From positions 1 to 64,000 of the forward strand of contig JAUTCQ010000007.1 in the NCBI GenBank assembly GCA_030673845.1: 64,000 nt of DNA, given 5' to 3'. A program made the position numbers and the translations under genes. The DNA is from Verrucomicrobiota bacterium JB022. GTDB lineage: Bacteria; Verrucomicrobiota; Verrucomicrobiia; Opitutales; Oceanipulchritudinaceae. The notes under the pieces were generated by a model, which made no database searches, was not told the DNA's origin, and was given only the letters and a program-made list of their open reading frames with translations. Below are positions 17,165 through 24,329 of this stretch, in pieces (the first letter of the stretch is position 1; every line of letters begins with the position of its first letter).

Positions 17165-18289
17165 CTAAATGCGGACGAGTTTCATCAGGGGCTCGAACCG
17201 CAGGAGGGAGGAGCGTCTGCCTGAGGCCGGTCGGACGATTTGCAGCAGCCCTTCGTCGAGCAGGAGGGAGGTAAAGCGGTTGGCCGTCTGGCTGGGGATA
17301 CCTGAGTCTTTCGTAAAGTGACTGTTGCGGAAGACGGGGTAGGTAAACACGTAATCGAGGGCGTGCAGCGAATATTTCGAAGAGAGCAGGGTCGCGAAGC
17401 GCTCTTTCATCTGCTCGTAGAGCCCGCGGATGTTGCTGGTGATCTCGAGGTTGTACTGGGCCTGCTGGGCGACGGCATCGAGGAAGAACGAGCACCAGTC
17501 TTCCCACTTGTTGTCGGCCGAGACTGCTCGCATCTTCAGCACATACTCTTTTTTGTGATCTTCGAAGTAGCGGCTGATATAGAAGTGCGGGGCGGAGATG
17601 GCGCCTTCCGCCCAGAGCATGAGGGTGATGAGGACGCGTCCGACTCTGCCGTTGCCGTCCTTGAACGGGTGGAGGGCTTCGAACTCGACGTGGGCCAGAG
17701 CCGTCCTGATCAGGACAGGGATCGACTTGTCTCCAATGAGCTTGAACAGCGCTTCCATCCCGGTTTCCAGCTTTTCCGGGGCAATGGGCACGAAGTGGAT
17801 CGTGCCAGAGGCCTCGTCGCCGATGTAGTTTTGCTCCGTCTTGAGGGCTCCGGGGGATTTGGTGGCTCCACGGCCAAAAGAGAGGAGTTGCTGGTGGATG
17901 CTCTTGAGCAGGGAGGAGGTCAATGGGCGCCCTTCCTGGATCTGGAGCTGGGCGGTGTGCAAAGAGCGCGCATACAGGATCGTCTCCACGGCATCGGAGC
18001 GTTGCTCGAGGGTGGGCTGCTCGTCGTCTGCCGCGTATTCGGCATCCAGTTGGAGAATTTCGTCCATCGTGCTGATGGTGCCTTCCATCCGGGACGAGAC
18101 GACGGCTTCCTGGTTGCGCAGCGGGGCGAGGAAGATCTCGCTGTTGTGCATCGTCTTGAGCGCTTCGTCGTAGCGTGCGAGCGCGTCGGTGGCCTGCAGC
18201 AGCTCTGGCAGAAGGCGGCTGAAGTCCAGCTTCGACGGGGGGAATTGCCCGTCGTGGTAATGTACGGCGTGGCCTAGGTCGAGGTTCAT
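17165..18289 (-). CDS. Fic-family protein with autoinhibitory helix and winged-HTH tail
   Basis: A 374-residue Fic enzyme, a family that mostly AMPylates proteins. The active-site loop is HPFKDGNGRVGR (207-218). An N-terminal (S/T)xxxE(G/N) inhibitory motif, SSRMEG (65-70), makes it a class II, self-inhibited Fic. The C-terminal 90 residues resemble a winged helix (GIPSQTANRFTSLLLDEGLL), as in Fic proteins that bind DNA or partner proteins. No separate antitoxin gene is adjacent, consistent with internal inhibition. The ATG at 18289 was chosen over a TTG at 18316. Its upstream region holds two 70-base direct repeats. Confidence 0.93.
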   Translation of the reverse strand: MNLDLGHAVHYHDGQFPPSKLDFSRLLPELLQATDALARYDEALKTMHNSEIFLAPLRNQEAVVSSRMEGTISTMDEILQLDAEYAADDEQPTLEQRSDAVETILYARSLHTAQLQIQEGRPLTSSLLKSIHQQLLSFGRGATKSPGALKTEQNYIGDEASGTIHFVPIAPEKLETGMEALFKLIGDKSIPVLIRTALAHVEFEALHPFKDGNGRVGRVLITLMLWAEGAISAPHFYISRYFEDHKKEYVLKMRAVSADNKWEDWCSFFLDAVAQQAQYNLEITSNIRGLYEQMKERFATLLSSKYSLHALDYVFTYPVFRNSHFTKDSGIPSQTANRFTSLLLDEGLLQIVRPASGRRSSLLRFEPLMKLVRI

Positions 18290-18332
18290 GGGTGGCGCGG
18301 CTTGTTTTTTACCCAAGCCCTGTTTTTAAAGC

Positions 18333-18479
18333 ACAAATGATTTTGTTCTTTATTTATGAGGAACAAAGTAGCTTGTCTCTCAAAATTCCGCATTTTTGAT
18401 CAACAAACTATTTTGTATTTCATCAATGAGAGACAACGGGGCTTGTTTCTCATAATTCGCGATTTTTGAGAGACAAATC
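18333..18479. repeat. 70-bp tandem repeat with operator-like dyads upstream of fic
   Basis: Unit A (18333-18402) and unit B (18403-18472) are both exactly 70 bases and about 71% identical by hand alignment; a third unit begins (ACAAATC at 18473). Each contains a dyad around ATGAGAGACAA ... TTGTTTCTCAT (unit B 10 of 11 pairs) and another ACAAA ... TTTGT. The segment is AT-rich inside GC-rich surroundings and ends just before the fic start. It looks like a duplicated operator region. Confidence 0.85.
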
Positions 18480-18541
18480 CTCCCCCGCTGGCTTACCGCT
18501 TTAATCGCAAACCCTGGTGGCTAGGGAATAAAGCCCCGCTC

Positions 18542-19363
18542 TCAGGCCTGTTCGGGGGGTACGGCGGCCTGGCCGTGGTTGATCGCGGCGACGAGGGCCG
18601 TGCCGCCCAGCACGTTGCCGATGAGGGTGGGCAGGAAGAAGCGCAGCCACACTTGGCCAAACGCGATCTCGCCCGAGAGGAAGGCGTAGCTCGTCTCCAC
18701 AAAGCCCGCCACCACGTGCGAAAACGAGCCCAGCCCGATCACGTAGGTGATGATGATGATCATGGCCACGCGCGAGGTGCCGGCAAAGGGCAGCAGCCAC
18801 ACCAGCGAGGCGATCAGCCAGCCGGCAAAGATCCCGCCCATGAAGTTATGCGAGGCCGACTTTTCGGCCACCTTGGTCGCGATCTCGTGCGCGTGCTCCA
18901 GCACATGGGGTGGCATCGGGTCGGCGTAGTAGACGACGGCGGCAAAGATGAAGGCGCCCAGCAGGTTGGCCCCGAGCACGGTCGACCACAGGCGCGCCAC
19001 GTTGCGCAACTCGGCCAGCCCGCAGTGGCGAAAGAGCGGCAGCACAGGCGTCACGGTGTTCTCGGTAAAGAGCTGCTGGCGGCCGAGGATCACGAGCAGA
19101 AAGCCGATGCAGTAGCCAAACTTGGTGATCAGCTGCGGCCACGAGGCATCGGGCGGGAGGTGGGCGGAGAGCGCGGCCTCCGTCACAAACGAAAAGCCCA
19201 TCGCCAGCCCGGCCCCGAGGGCCGACCAGAAGAGCTGCGCGATGGGCCGATGCAGCTCGTGCTCGCCCTCCGTATATACGGCTTGGTAGACGGAGGCGGC
19301 GCTGGGCGCGGCAAACAGGCGCTCTTCGCGCACGCGGGTTTGAGATTTGGGAGCTTGAGACAC
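18542..19363 (-). CDS. Formate/nitrite transporter (FNT) family channel
   Basis: A 273-residue membrane protein of the FNT family, pentameric channels for formate, nitrite, hydrosulfide or lactate. Six membrane helices are visible. Family landmarks are GFLLVILGRQQLFTENTVTP (TM2-TM3), SASHNFMGGIFAGWL and SFSHVVAGFVETSYAFLSGE. The ENTVTPVLPLF variant is the YfdC-like branch, whose substrate is unclear. A GTG at 19363 with GGGGG eight bases upstream is preferred; a longer frame upstream is hydrophilic and not conserved in character. Convergent to fic's promoter side; no operon partner. Confidence 0.85.
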   Translation of the reverse strand: MSQAPKSQTRVREERLFAAPSAASVYQAVYTEGEHELHRPIAQLFWSALGAGLAMGFSFVTEAALSAHLPPDASWPQLITKFGYCIGFLLVILGRQQLFTENTVTPVLPLFRHCGLAELRNVARLWSTVLGANLLGAFIFAAVVYYADPMPPHVLEHAHEIATKVAEKSASHNFMGGIFAGWLIASLVWLLPFAGTSRVAMIIIITYVIGLGSFSHVVAGFVETSYAFLSGEIAFGQVWLRFFLPTLIGNVLGGTALVAAINHGQAAVPPEQA

Positions 19364-19633
19364 AGCTGCCCCCACGCAAGGGACGTGCCGGTTTCGTGCA
19401 AGCCTGCCATCCGCCGGGTGAAAGTGGCCCTGCAACCTGCACGATGTAGCGGGTCGGGCAGGGCGGTGTGGATGACACAAGCCATTCATATCGAGAGGCT
19501 AAAGCGTTTTTCTGCCCTCGGCTGGCATGGTTGAAGCAAAAAGGGAGGGCGAAAAGCGCGCGGTGGCCAACCCCACCGAGCCCCGCCGGGTCCTGGAACC
19601 GCAGGCGGCTCTTCACTAAACCTCGTTAATCCG
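19364..19633. other. Divergent intergenic region FNT / lipoprotein
   Basis: 270 bases between divergently transcribed genes, so promoters of both must lie here. I see no clear palindrome or sigma-specific motif. Confidence 0.4.
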
Positions 19634-20191
19634 ATGAAAAACCGTTACTATCTTCTCTCGACGCTGGCCCTCGCCGGCCTGGGTCTCGCTGGCTGCAACG
19701 ATCGCGAACAAGCGGCCGAATACGACACGCAAGAGCGCTCCGAAGAGCTGGCTCAAGACATGGAGCGCGAGTCCGAGCAATTTGCCAACAACGCCGAACG
19801 CACGGCGCGCGAGTGGGGCAACCAGGCCCAGAACACCGCCGAAGAATGGGGCGACAGCCTCGAAAACACCTGGAACAACGTCCAGAGCTACACGGCCGAC
19901 CAGAGCGAAGACTTTACGCAAGAGCTGCAGGAAGCCGGCGACAACCTCGAGGGCGAGCTGGCCGAGCTGCGTGAGCGTGGCGGCGACCTCTCCGGCGAGG
20001 CCCGTGCTGAATTCGACGAGGCCATGCGCAACCTGGAAGACGCCCGCGCCAACCTCGACCGCCGCCTCGAAGGCGCTGGCGATGTGACCGAGGCCAACTG
20101 GGAAGAATTCAAGGACGGCGTGGCCGATGCCTGGAACAAGATGAAGCAGTCGTTCCAGCAGGCCGAGAATGCGGTCGACGAAAACGCCTAA
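19634..20191 (+). CDS. Helical lipoprotein, stress-protein-like
   Basis: A 185-residue lipoprotein: signal peptide and lipobox LAGLGLAGC with the acylated cysteine at residue 21. The mature part is almost wholly helical, acidic and rich in E, A, N and W-containing heptads (REWGNQAQNTAEEWGDSLEN), resembling LEA/apolipoprotein-like or YtxH-like stress proteins, though I cannot name the family. A terminator follows. It begins a plus-strand series of small envelope proteins (entericidin, DUF892, YqaE) that are often stress-induced elsewhere, so a shared stress role is plausible but inferred. Confidence 0.75.
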   Translation: MKNRYYLLSTLALAGLGLAGCNDREQAAEYDTQERSEELAQDMERESEQFANNAERTAREWGNQAQNTAEEWGDSLENTWNNVQSYTADQSEDFTQELQEAGDNLEGELAELRERGGDLSGEARAEFDEAMRNLEDARANLDRRLEGAGDVTEANWEEFKDGVADAWNKMKQSFQQAENAVDENA

Positions 20192-20216
20192 GCCGCACGA
20201 TTTTTTCTCACCATCC

Positions 20217-20248
20217 AGCCACCTTCCGGATCCGGGGGTGGCTCTTTT
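20217..20248 (+). terminator. Intrinsic terminator after the lipoprotein gene
   Basis: Arms AGCCACC and GGTGGCT with further pairing around CCGGATCCGG, followed by CTTTT, 25 bases after the stop codon. Confidence 0.75.
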
Positions 20249-20252
20249 GTTT

Positions 20253-20291
20253 GCAAAATGCAGCCAGCGGGTGGGGGTACCTGCATTTTGC
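20253..20291. repeat. 11-bp inverted repeat upstream of the entericidin gene
   Basis: Perfect arms GCAAAATGCAG (20253-20263) and CTGCATTTTGC (20281-20291) with a 17-base G-rich loop. They lie about 110 bases before the entericidin start. Could be a regulator site or a second terminator stem. Confidence 0.6.
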
Positions 20292-20401
20292 CTGCGAAAA
20301 GCAATATCGCCGTAACGTAGGTCGATGTTAAATCGTTGAAAATAAGCGAATTGAGACGGTTTCGGTGCGCTTTGGCACGCCTCTGGCAAAAGGAAAATGG
20401 T

Positions 20402-20545
20402 ATGAAACTCAAGAACCTCCTCTTCTTCCTCGGTCTCATCTCCGCCCTGTATGTCGTTACGGGGTGCAATACCACGGAAGGCTTCGGTGAAGACATCGAG
20501 TCGGCCGGCGAAAACCTTTCGGACGCCGCTCGCGACGCCAACTAA
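20402..20545 (+). CDS. Entericidin A/B-family small lipoprotein
   Basis: A 47-residue lipoprotein with a lipobox ending VVTGC (Cys22) and the family tail GFGEDIESAGENLSDAARD, matching the EcnA/EcnB pattern. Entericidins are small membrane lipopeptides induced in stationary phase or under stress; in E. coli EcnB was proposed as a bacteriolytic toxin and EcnA as its antidote. Only one member is present, so a toxin-antidote pair is not supported. AAAGGA lies seven bases before the ATG. A strong terminator follows immediately. Confidence 0.9.
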   Translation: MKLKNLLFFLGLISALYVVTGCNTTEGFGEDIESAGENLSDAARDAN

Positions 20546-20549
20546 AACG

Positions 20550-20569
20550 GGCGCCGCAAGGCGCCTTTT
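20550..20569 (+). terminator. Intrinsic terminator after the entericidin gene
   Basis: GGCGCC-GCAA-GGCGCC followed by TTTT, four bases after the stop codon. Confidence 0.88.
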
Positions 20570-20622
20570 CTATCCTTTCTCTTCTCTATCACACATTTAC
20601 CAACCTCCTCCACTTCCGCATC

Positions 20623-21126
20623 ATGAAACTGCACAACCTCCAGAATCTTCTCGTTCAACGCCTGCGCAACCACTGGGACTGCGAAGACAAGATGGTCGAC
20701 ACCATCCCGGCCCTGCGCATTGCTGCCAATTCCAACCGCCTCACCCTGGCTCTGGCGCACTACGAAGACCTCAGCGCCAAGAACATCCGCCGCCTCACCA
20801 CCTGCTTTGAGCACCTCGACACCGTGCAATTCGGTGGCCGCTGCATCCCTTCCGAAGCTTTCATGATCGAGGTGGAAGACCTCGTCTCCAGCGAGGGCGA
20901 CCCCCGCGTGGTCGACCGTGGCATCATTTCGCTGGTCTCCGCGCTTACGCAGCTCAAGCACGCGCTGTATCAGTCTACTGAGTCCATTGCCGAAGAGCTG
21001 GGCCTGAGTGAAGTGGCCGAGCGTCTGCGTTTTGCCGCCGAAGACGAGCTGGCTGCCTTCGAGGAGTTCCAGCATCTGGGCGTGCGCGAAGAAGCCCGCG
21101 CCGAGCCGACCGCCATCCCTGCCTAA
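20623..21126 (+). CDS. DUF892 / YciE-YciF-like ferritin-fold protein
   Basis: A 167-residue helical protein. It begins with the DUF892 pattern LQNLLVQRLRNHWDCEDKMV followed by ALRIAANSNRLTLALAHYED, a four-helix ferritin-like bundle with E/D positions of a possible di-metal site. DUF892 proteins (E. coli YciE, YciF) are stress-induced and of unknown chemistry. The final 15 residues are disordered. The next gene, a YqaE-type peptide, starts 12 bases after its stop, so the two are probably one transcript. Confidence 0.78.
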   Translation: MKLHNLQNLLVQRLRNHWDCEDKMVDTIPALRIAANSNRLTLALAHYEDLSAKNIRRLTTCFEHLDTVQFGGRCIPSEAFMIEVEDLVSSEGDPRVVDRGIISLVSALTQLKHALYQSTESIAEELGLSEVAERLRFAAEDELAAFEEFQHLGVREEARAEPTAIPA

Positions 21127-21138
21127 ACCCGTATCGCC

Positions 21139-21297
21139 ATGGACGTTATCCGCATCATTTTCGCCATCCTTTTGCCGCCCTTGGGCGTATTCCTGCAGGT
21201 GGGCCTCGGCCTTCACTTCTGGATCAACATCGTACTCACCCTCTTTGGTTACATCCCGGGCATCATCCACGCGATCTGGATCATCGCCAAGAAGTAG
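21139..21297 (+). CDS. YqaE/Pmp3-family membrane proteolipid
   Basis: A 52-residue hydrophobic protein with two membrane helices, IIFAILLPPLGVFLQVG and INIVLTLFGYIPGIIHAIWI. The sequence PPLGVFLQ and the ending YIPGIIHAIWIIAKK are the Pmp3/YqaE signature. Members are induced by salt, cold or membrane stress and may tune membrane potential. It is immediately downstream of the DUF892 gene, the same pairing of small stress proteins seen in other stress regulons. Confidence 0.95.
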   Translation: MDVIRIIFAILLPPLGVFLQVGLGLHFWINIVLTLFGYIPGIIHAIWIIAKK

Positions 21298-21392
21298 CGC
21301 GCCCCAGCGTCCTAACCGCTACGCGCGCTTTTACCTCCCGGCGTCTCCTTCGCCCTTGACCATCCTCGCCCGATGGCCGTCTATTGCCGGCG

Positions 21393-22274
21393 ATGGACTC
21401 GCTCTTCGCGCTGGCTTACTGGGTACACAACCTCGATCCCTTCATCTTTGAGATCCGCGAAGGGGTGGGGCCCCGTTGGTATGGCGCGGCCTACATTGCC
21501 GGCCTGCTGCTCGCGTGGTGGCTGTTGCGCCTCTATTACCGCCAAGGCCGTTCCTTCCTGGATGCCGGGCGGCGCGAATTCCTTTTTTACGGCCTCGTCA
21601 TTGGCGTGTTTGCCGGTGGCCGCCTCGGCTACGCCCTGCTCTACGACCCGGGCCTGCTCTTCCCCAACCCGCTGAGGCTCTTTGCGGTGTGGGACGGGGG
21701 GATGGCCAGCCATGGTGGCTTCCTCGGCGTGGCCCTCGCCATCTGGTTCTGCGCCCGCCGCTATCAGGTGAGCACCCGCGCGTTGGCCGACATTGTGGCG
21801 ACCACGGCAGCTCCCGGCCTGTTCTTTGGCCGCCTCGCCAACTTCATCAACGGCGAGTTGTGGGGCAAAGTCACGGACTTCAAATACGCCGTCATCTTCC
21901 CCGAGGCCCCCGTGCGGGCCGACCAGTTCATCACCTACAGCGAGCAACTGGGCCGCTACGTGAATCCCCGGCACGCTTCCCAGCTCTACGAGGCCGCGCT
22001 GGAGGGGCTGGTGCTCTTCGCCTACGTGCAGTGGCGCTTCTGGCAGCGCGACCCGGCGGCGGTCAAGCCGGGCCTGCTCACGGGCGAGTTCCTCATCGCC
22101 TATTCGCTCCTGCGCGTGGTGGGCGAAGTGTTCCGCGAGCCCGATGCCGCCCTGATCCTCGGGCTGAGCCGGGGCACCTGCTATTCGCTCGTGTTCCTCG
22201 CGGTGGGCGTAGGTATGGTCGTGATGGCTTATCGTAGTAAGCCTGTGGATACAAGGCCCCAAGCCATCGGGTAG
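21393..22274 (+). CDS. lgt: Prolipoprotein diacylglyceryl transferase
   Basis: A 293-residue inner-membrane enzyme that transfers diacylglycerol from phosphatidylglycerol to the lipobox cysteine, the first step of lipoprotein maturation. Seven membrane helices are visible. Family blocks include RWYGAAYIAGLLLAWWLL, GRLGYALLYDP, GGMASHGGFLGVALAI and the Lgt signature GRLANFINGELWG. The ATG at 21393 gives the usual start (MDSLFALAYW); a TTG three codons earlier is less likely. Several lipoproteins are encoded in this window. A hairpin overlaps the stop codon. Confidence 0.96.
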   Translation: MDSLFALAYWVHNLDPFIFEIREGVGPRWYGAAYIAGLLLAWWLLRLYYRQGRSFLDAGRREFLFYGLVIGVFAGGRLGYALLYDPGLLFPNPLRLFAVWDGGMASHGGFLGVALAIWFCARRYQVSTRALADIVATTAAPGLFFGRLANFINGELWGKVTDFKYAVIFPEAPVRADQFITYSEQLGRYVNPRHASQLYEAALEGLVLFAYVQWRFWQRDPAAVKPGLLTGEFLIAYSLLRVVGEVFREPDAALILGLSRGTCYSLVFLAVGVGMVVMAYRSKPVDTRPQAIG

Positions 22275-22299
22275 AAGGGCCTCGAAAGGCGGCTTCTAC
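22271..22299 (+). terminator. Terminator-like hairpin at the lgt stop codon
   Basis: Arms GTAGAAG and CTTCTAC enclose a second stem GCCT-CGAA-AGGC. The lgt stop codon lies in the 5' arm. The T content downstream is modest (TTGTCGTTTTG), so strength is uncertain. Confidence 0.55.
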
Positions 22300-22334
22300 T
22301 TGTCGTTTTGCGCTGCCGTGGCAAGGTATGCCGC

Positions 22335-24290
22335 ATGGCTTGCGTATCTGGTATCTCGATGGGTGCCCGGCTCACCCGTAGCGGGCGCTTCGTAGCTTGG
22401 CTTTGGCTCTGGACGGCACTGGTGGCCGCGCTCCCGGCGGTGTTGCTCAAGTTCCCCACGATCGAAGACATGGCGCGTTACCCGGTGGACGGCCTGGAGC
22501 ACCGCACTATTGTAGTAGCCCATAATTTCGACCGCCAGGGCGACGGCGGGGGCGGCGAGTTTTACCTCGACCGCTCGGGCCTGCTCGGTAAAGACGCCGA
22601 AAACGGCGTCACCATCTGGCAGGCCAACGGGCCCGGCCGCACGCAAACCTATTGGCGCAGGCTGGACGAACCGGGCGGGCAAGGCATCTCCTGGCGTTGG
22701 GCCGGCGTGCGCACCTCCGACGACCCTGCCGACGCGGAGGTCAACGGCGAGCGTTTCCGCGCCTTGGCCGAGTATCTCCGCCAGAGCAACCAGCCGCTGC
22801 TGCTCGACGGCGGGCGCGCCTACCTCGCCGGGGCCATCCACTTGCGCCGCCCACTGGTCATGATCCCCGCCGGCGGCATCATGGTCCGCGCCGACGAAGA
22901 AGATGTCTGGCAGTTCCAGCACTGGGTGCAAGACAACCGGGCGGCTTGGATCGATACGAGCGCCAAAAACCTGAAAGGCCCCATCCGCAACGCACGCTCC
23001 CGCCCCGAGTGGTTTGGCGCAACCGGCTACGGGGTCAAGGGCGAGCACAATGCCCCCCATATCAATGCCGCCTTTCAGATCGCGCGCGTGGTCGAAATCG
23101 CCGGCCACTACAACATCGGCAGCGAGCCCATTCGCTTTCCGCAAGATGGCCGGTTGACCGGGCAGGTGGCCGAGCCGGGGCGCGACTGGGGGCGCCCAGG
23201 GGCTTCCATCCTGCGCCGCACCGTCGACGGGGTAGGCCTGCTGATGGAGGGCGGCCCCACGCTGGCCCAGCAGCTCCGCTCCCTCCACCTCGACAACCTC
23301 TCCATCTACGGTGGCGATTCATCCTTTAGCACCAACCTGATCGAGGCCCGCCGCGTCGCCTACCTTATGTTCGACGAGTCGGTGACGATCACCGGCCCTT
23401 TTCCGCACATGCGTGAGGGTGGGTATCGGCTTTTTTACGGCGAGCAGGTCTTCGATTCGCAGTTTTTCTCCCGCTTCATGGGCGGCGGCAACGGCAAGGA
23501 TATCCCCACCATCGAGATTCGCCCGGGCCCCAAATACAGCTCCAACCAGCTCTTCTTCGGCGCCCGCGTGATGGAGGGCTTCCGGGGCACGGCCGTCAAG
23601 ATCGTAGGCCCCGCCAACCACATCACTTTCGACGGCCGCAAGCTGGAGACCAATTACCACACGATCCGCGGCGATGCCCCTCCCGCCCTGATCTTCGAAA
23701 ACTGCAACATGGTGAATTTCGACTACGTCAACATTTTCTACGCCGGGGACGAGATGAACGTGCCGGCGGTGGTCGAGTTCAAGGACTGCTGGAACGTCTT
23801 TGGCCGGTTGATCATCGGGGCCTCCCGCTACACCACCCAGACTTACCCGCACCAGATCCAGGGCGGCGAGCTGGATGCAGGGCAGGAATACAAGGTGCAA
23901 AAGGCCTCCGCCGCCTTTGATGCCGCAAACCTCGGAGCGGAGGAAGATACCGACGGCCGGCTCAAGGTGGCTCAGAGCGGCTCCCCCGAAGCCTGGGGCG
24001 ACACCGTGCTGCGCCCCCTCCTCCCGCCCTCCAACAAGGTCCGCTTCGATCACCTCATCCGCTTTTCGGGCAGCCACATGAAGTCGGGGATCGACCTCGA
24101 AGTCGTCATCTACGACGGCTCGACCGAGGTCATCAGCAACTTCCGCGACCACGTGGCGGTGCAGATCGACGAGCCTTATAACGCGGAGCGCATCGACGTG
24201 CGCGTGACCCCGCCTCGCCACGTACCCAATGGCCGCGTGCGCGCCACCAACCTCGAACCGCCCCTCGACCAGCCGGCCCAGAACAAATGA
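22335..24290 (+). CDS. Exported right-handed beta-helix protein
   Basis: A 651-residue protein with an N-terminal hydrophobic segment (VAWLWLWTALVAALPAVLL), probably a signal peptide. It begins with VDGLEHRTIVVAHNFDRQGD and GGGGEFYLD, a pattern typical of phage tailspike and pectate-lyase-like beta-helix proteins, followed by many short strand repeats. The C-terminal 120 residues look like a separate beta-sandwich (FDHLIRFSGSHMKSGIDLEV). Role could be polysaccharide degradation or adhesion; no catalytic residues can be assigned. The ATG at 22335 has AAGG nine bases upstream. It is followed after 39 bases by an NtrC-type regulator gene. Confidence 0.7.
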   Translation: MACVSGISMGARLTRSGRFVAWLWLWTALVAALPAVLLKFPTIEDMARYPVDGLEHRTIVVAHNFDRQGDGGGGEFYLDRSGLLGKDAENGVTIWQANGPGRTQTYWRRLDEPGGQGISWRWAGVRTSDDPADAEVNGERFRALAEYLRQSNQPLLLDGGRAYLAGAIHLRRPLVMIPAGGIMVRADEEDVWQFQHWVQDNRAAWIDTSAKNLKGPIRNARSRPEWFGATGYGVKGEHNAPHINAAFQIARVVEIAGHYNIGSEPIRFPQDGRLTGQVAEPGRDWGRPGASILRRTVDGVGLLMEGGPTLAQQLRSLHLDNLSIYGGDSSFSTNLIEARRVAYLMFDESVTITGPFPHMREGGYRLFYGEQVFDSQFFSRFMGGGNGKDIPTIEIRPGPKYSSNQLFFGARVMEGFRGTAVKIVGPANHITFDGRKLETNYHTIRGDAPPALIFENCNMVNFDYVNIFYAGDEMNVPAVVEFKDCWNVFGRLIIGASRYTTQTYPHQIQGGELDAGQEYKVQKASAAFDAANLGAEEDTDGRLKVAQSGSPEAWGDTVLRPLLPPSNKVRFDHLIRFSGSHMKSGIDLEVVIYDGSTEVISNFRDHVAVQIDEPYNAERIDVRVTPPRHVPNGRVRATNLEPPLDQPAQNK

Positions 24291-24329
24291 AGCTTGTCGT
24301 GGCGGCAAATGTTGCCTAGCTAGAGCGCC

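Noticed and set aside
18333-18479. CRISPR-like array
   Set aside because: Two diverged 70-bp units in direct contact with no spacers and no cas genes; it is a tandem duplication.
20372-20388. Sigma-54-like promoter (GG-N10-GC in TGGCACGCCTCTGGCA) before the entericidin gene
   Set aside because: Spacing fits, but the transcript would start about three bases before the ATG, after the AAAGGA ribosome site, and the -12 box has a mismatch.
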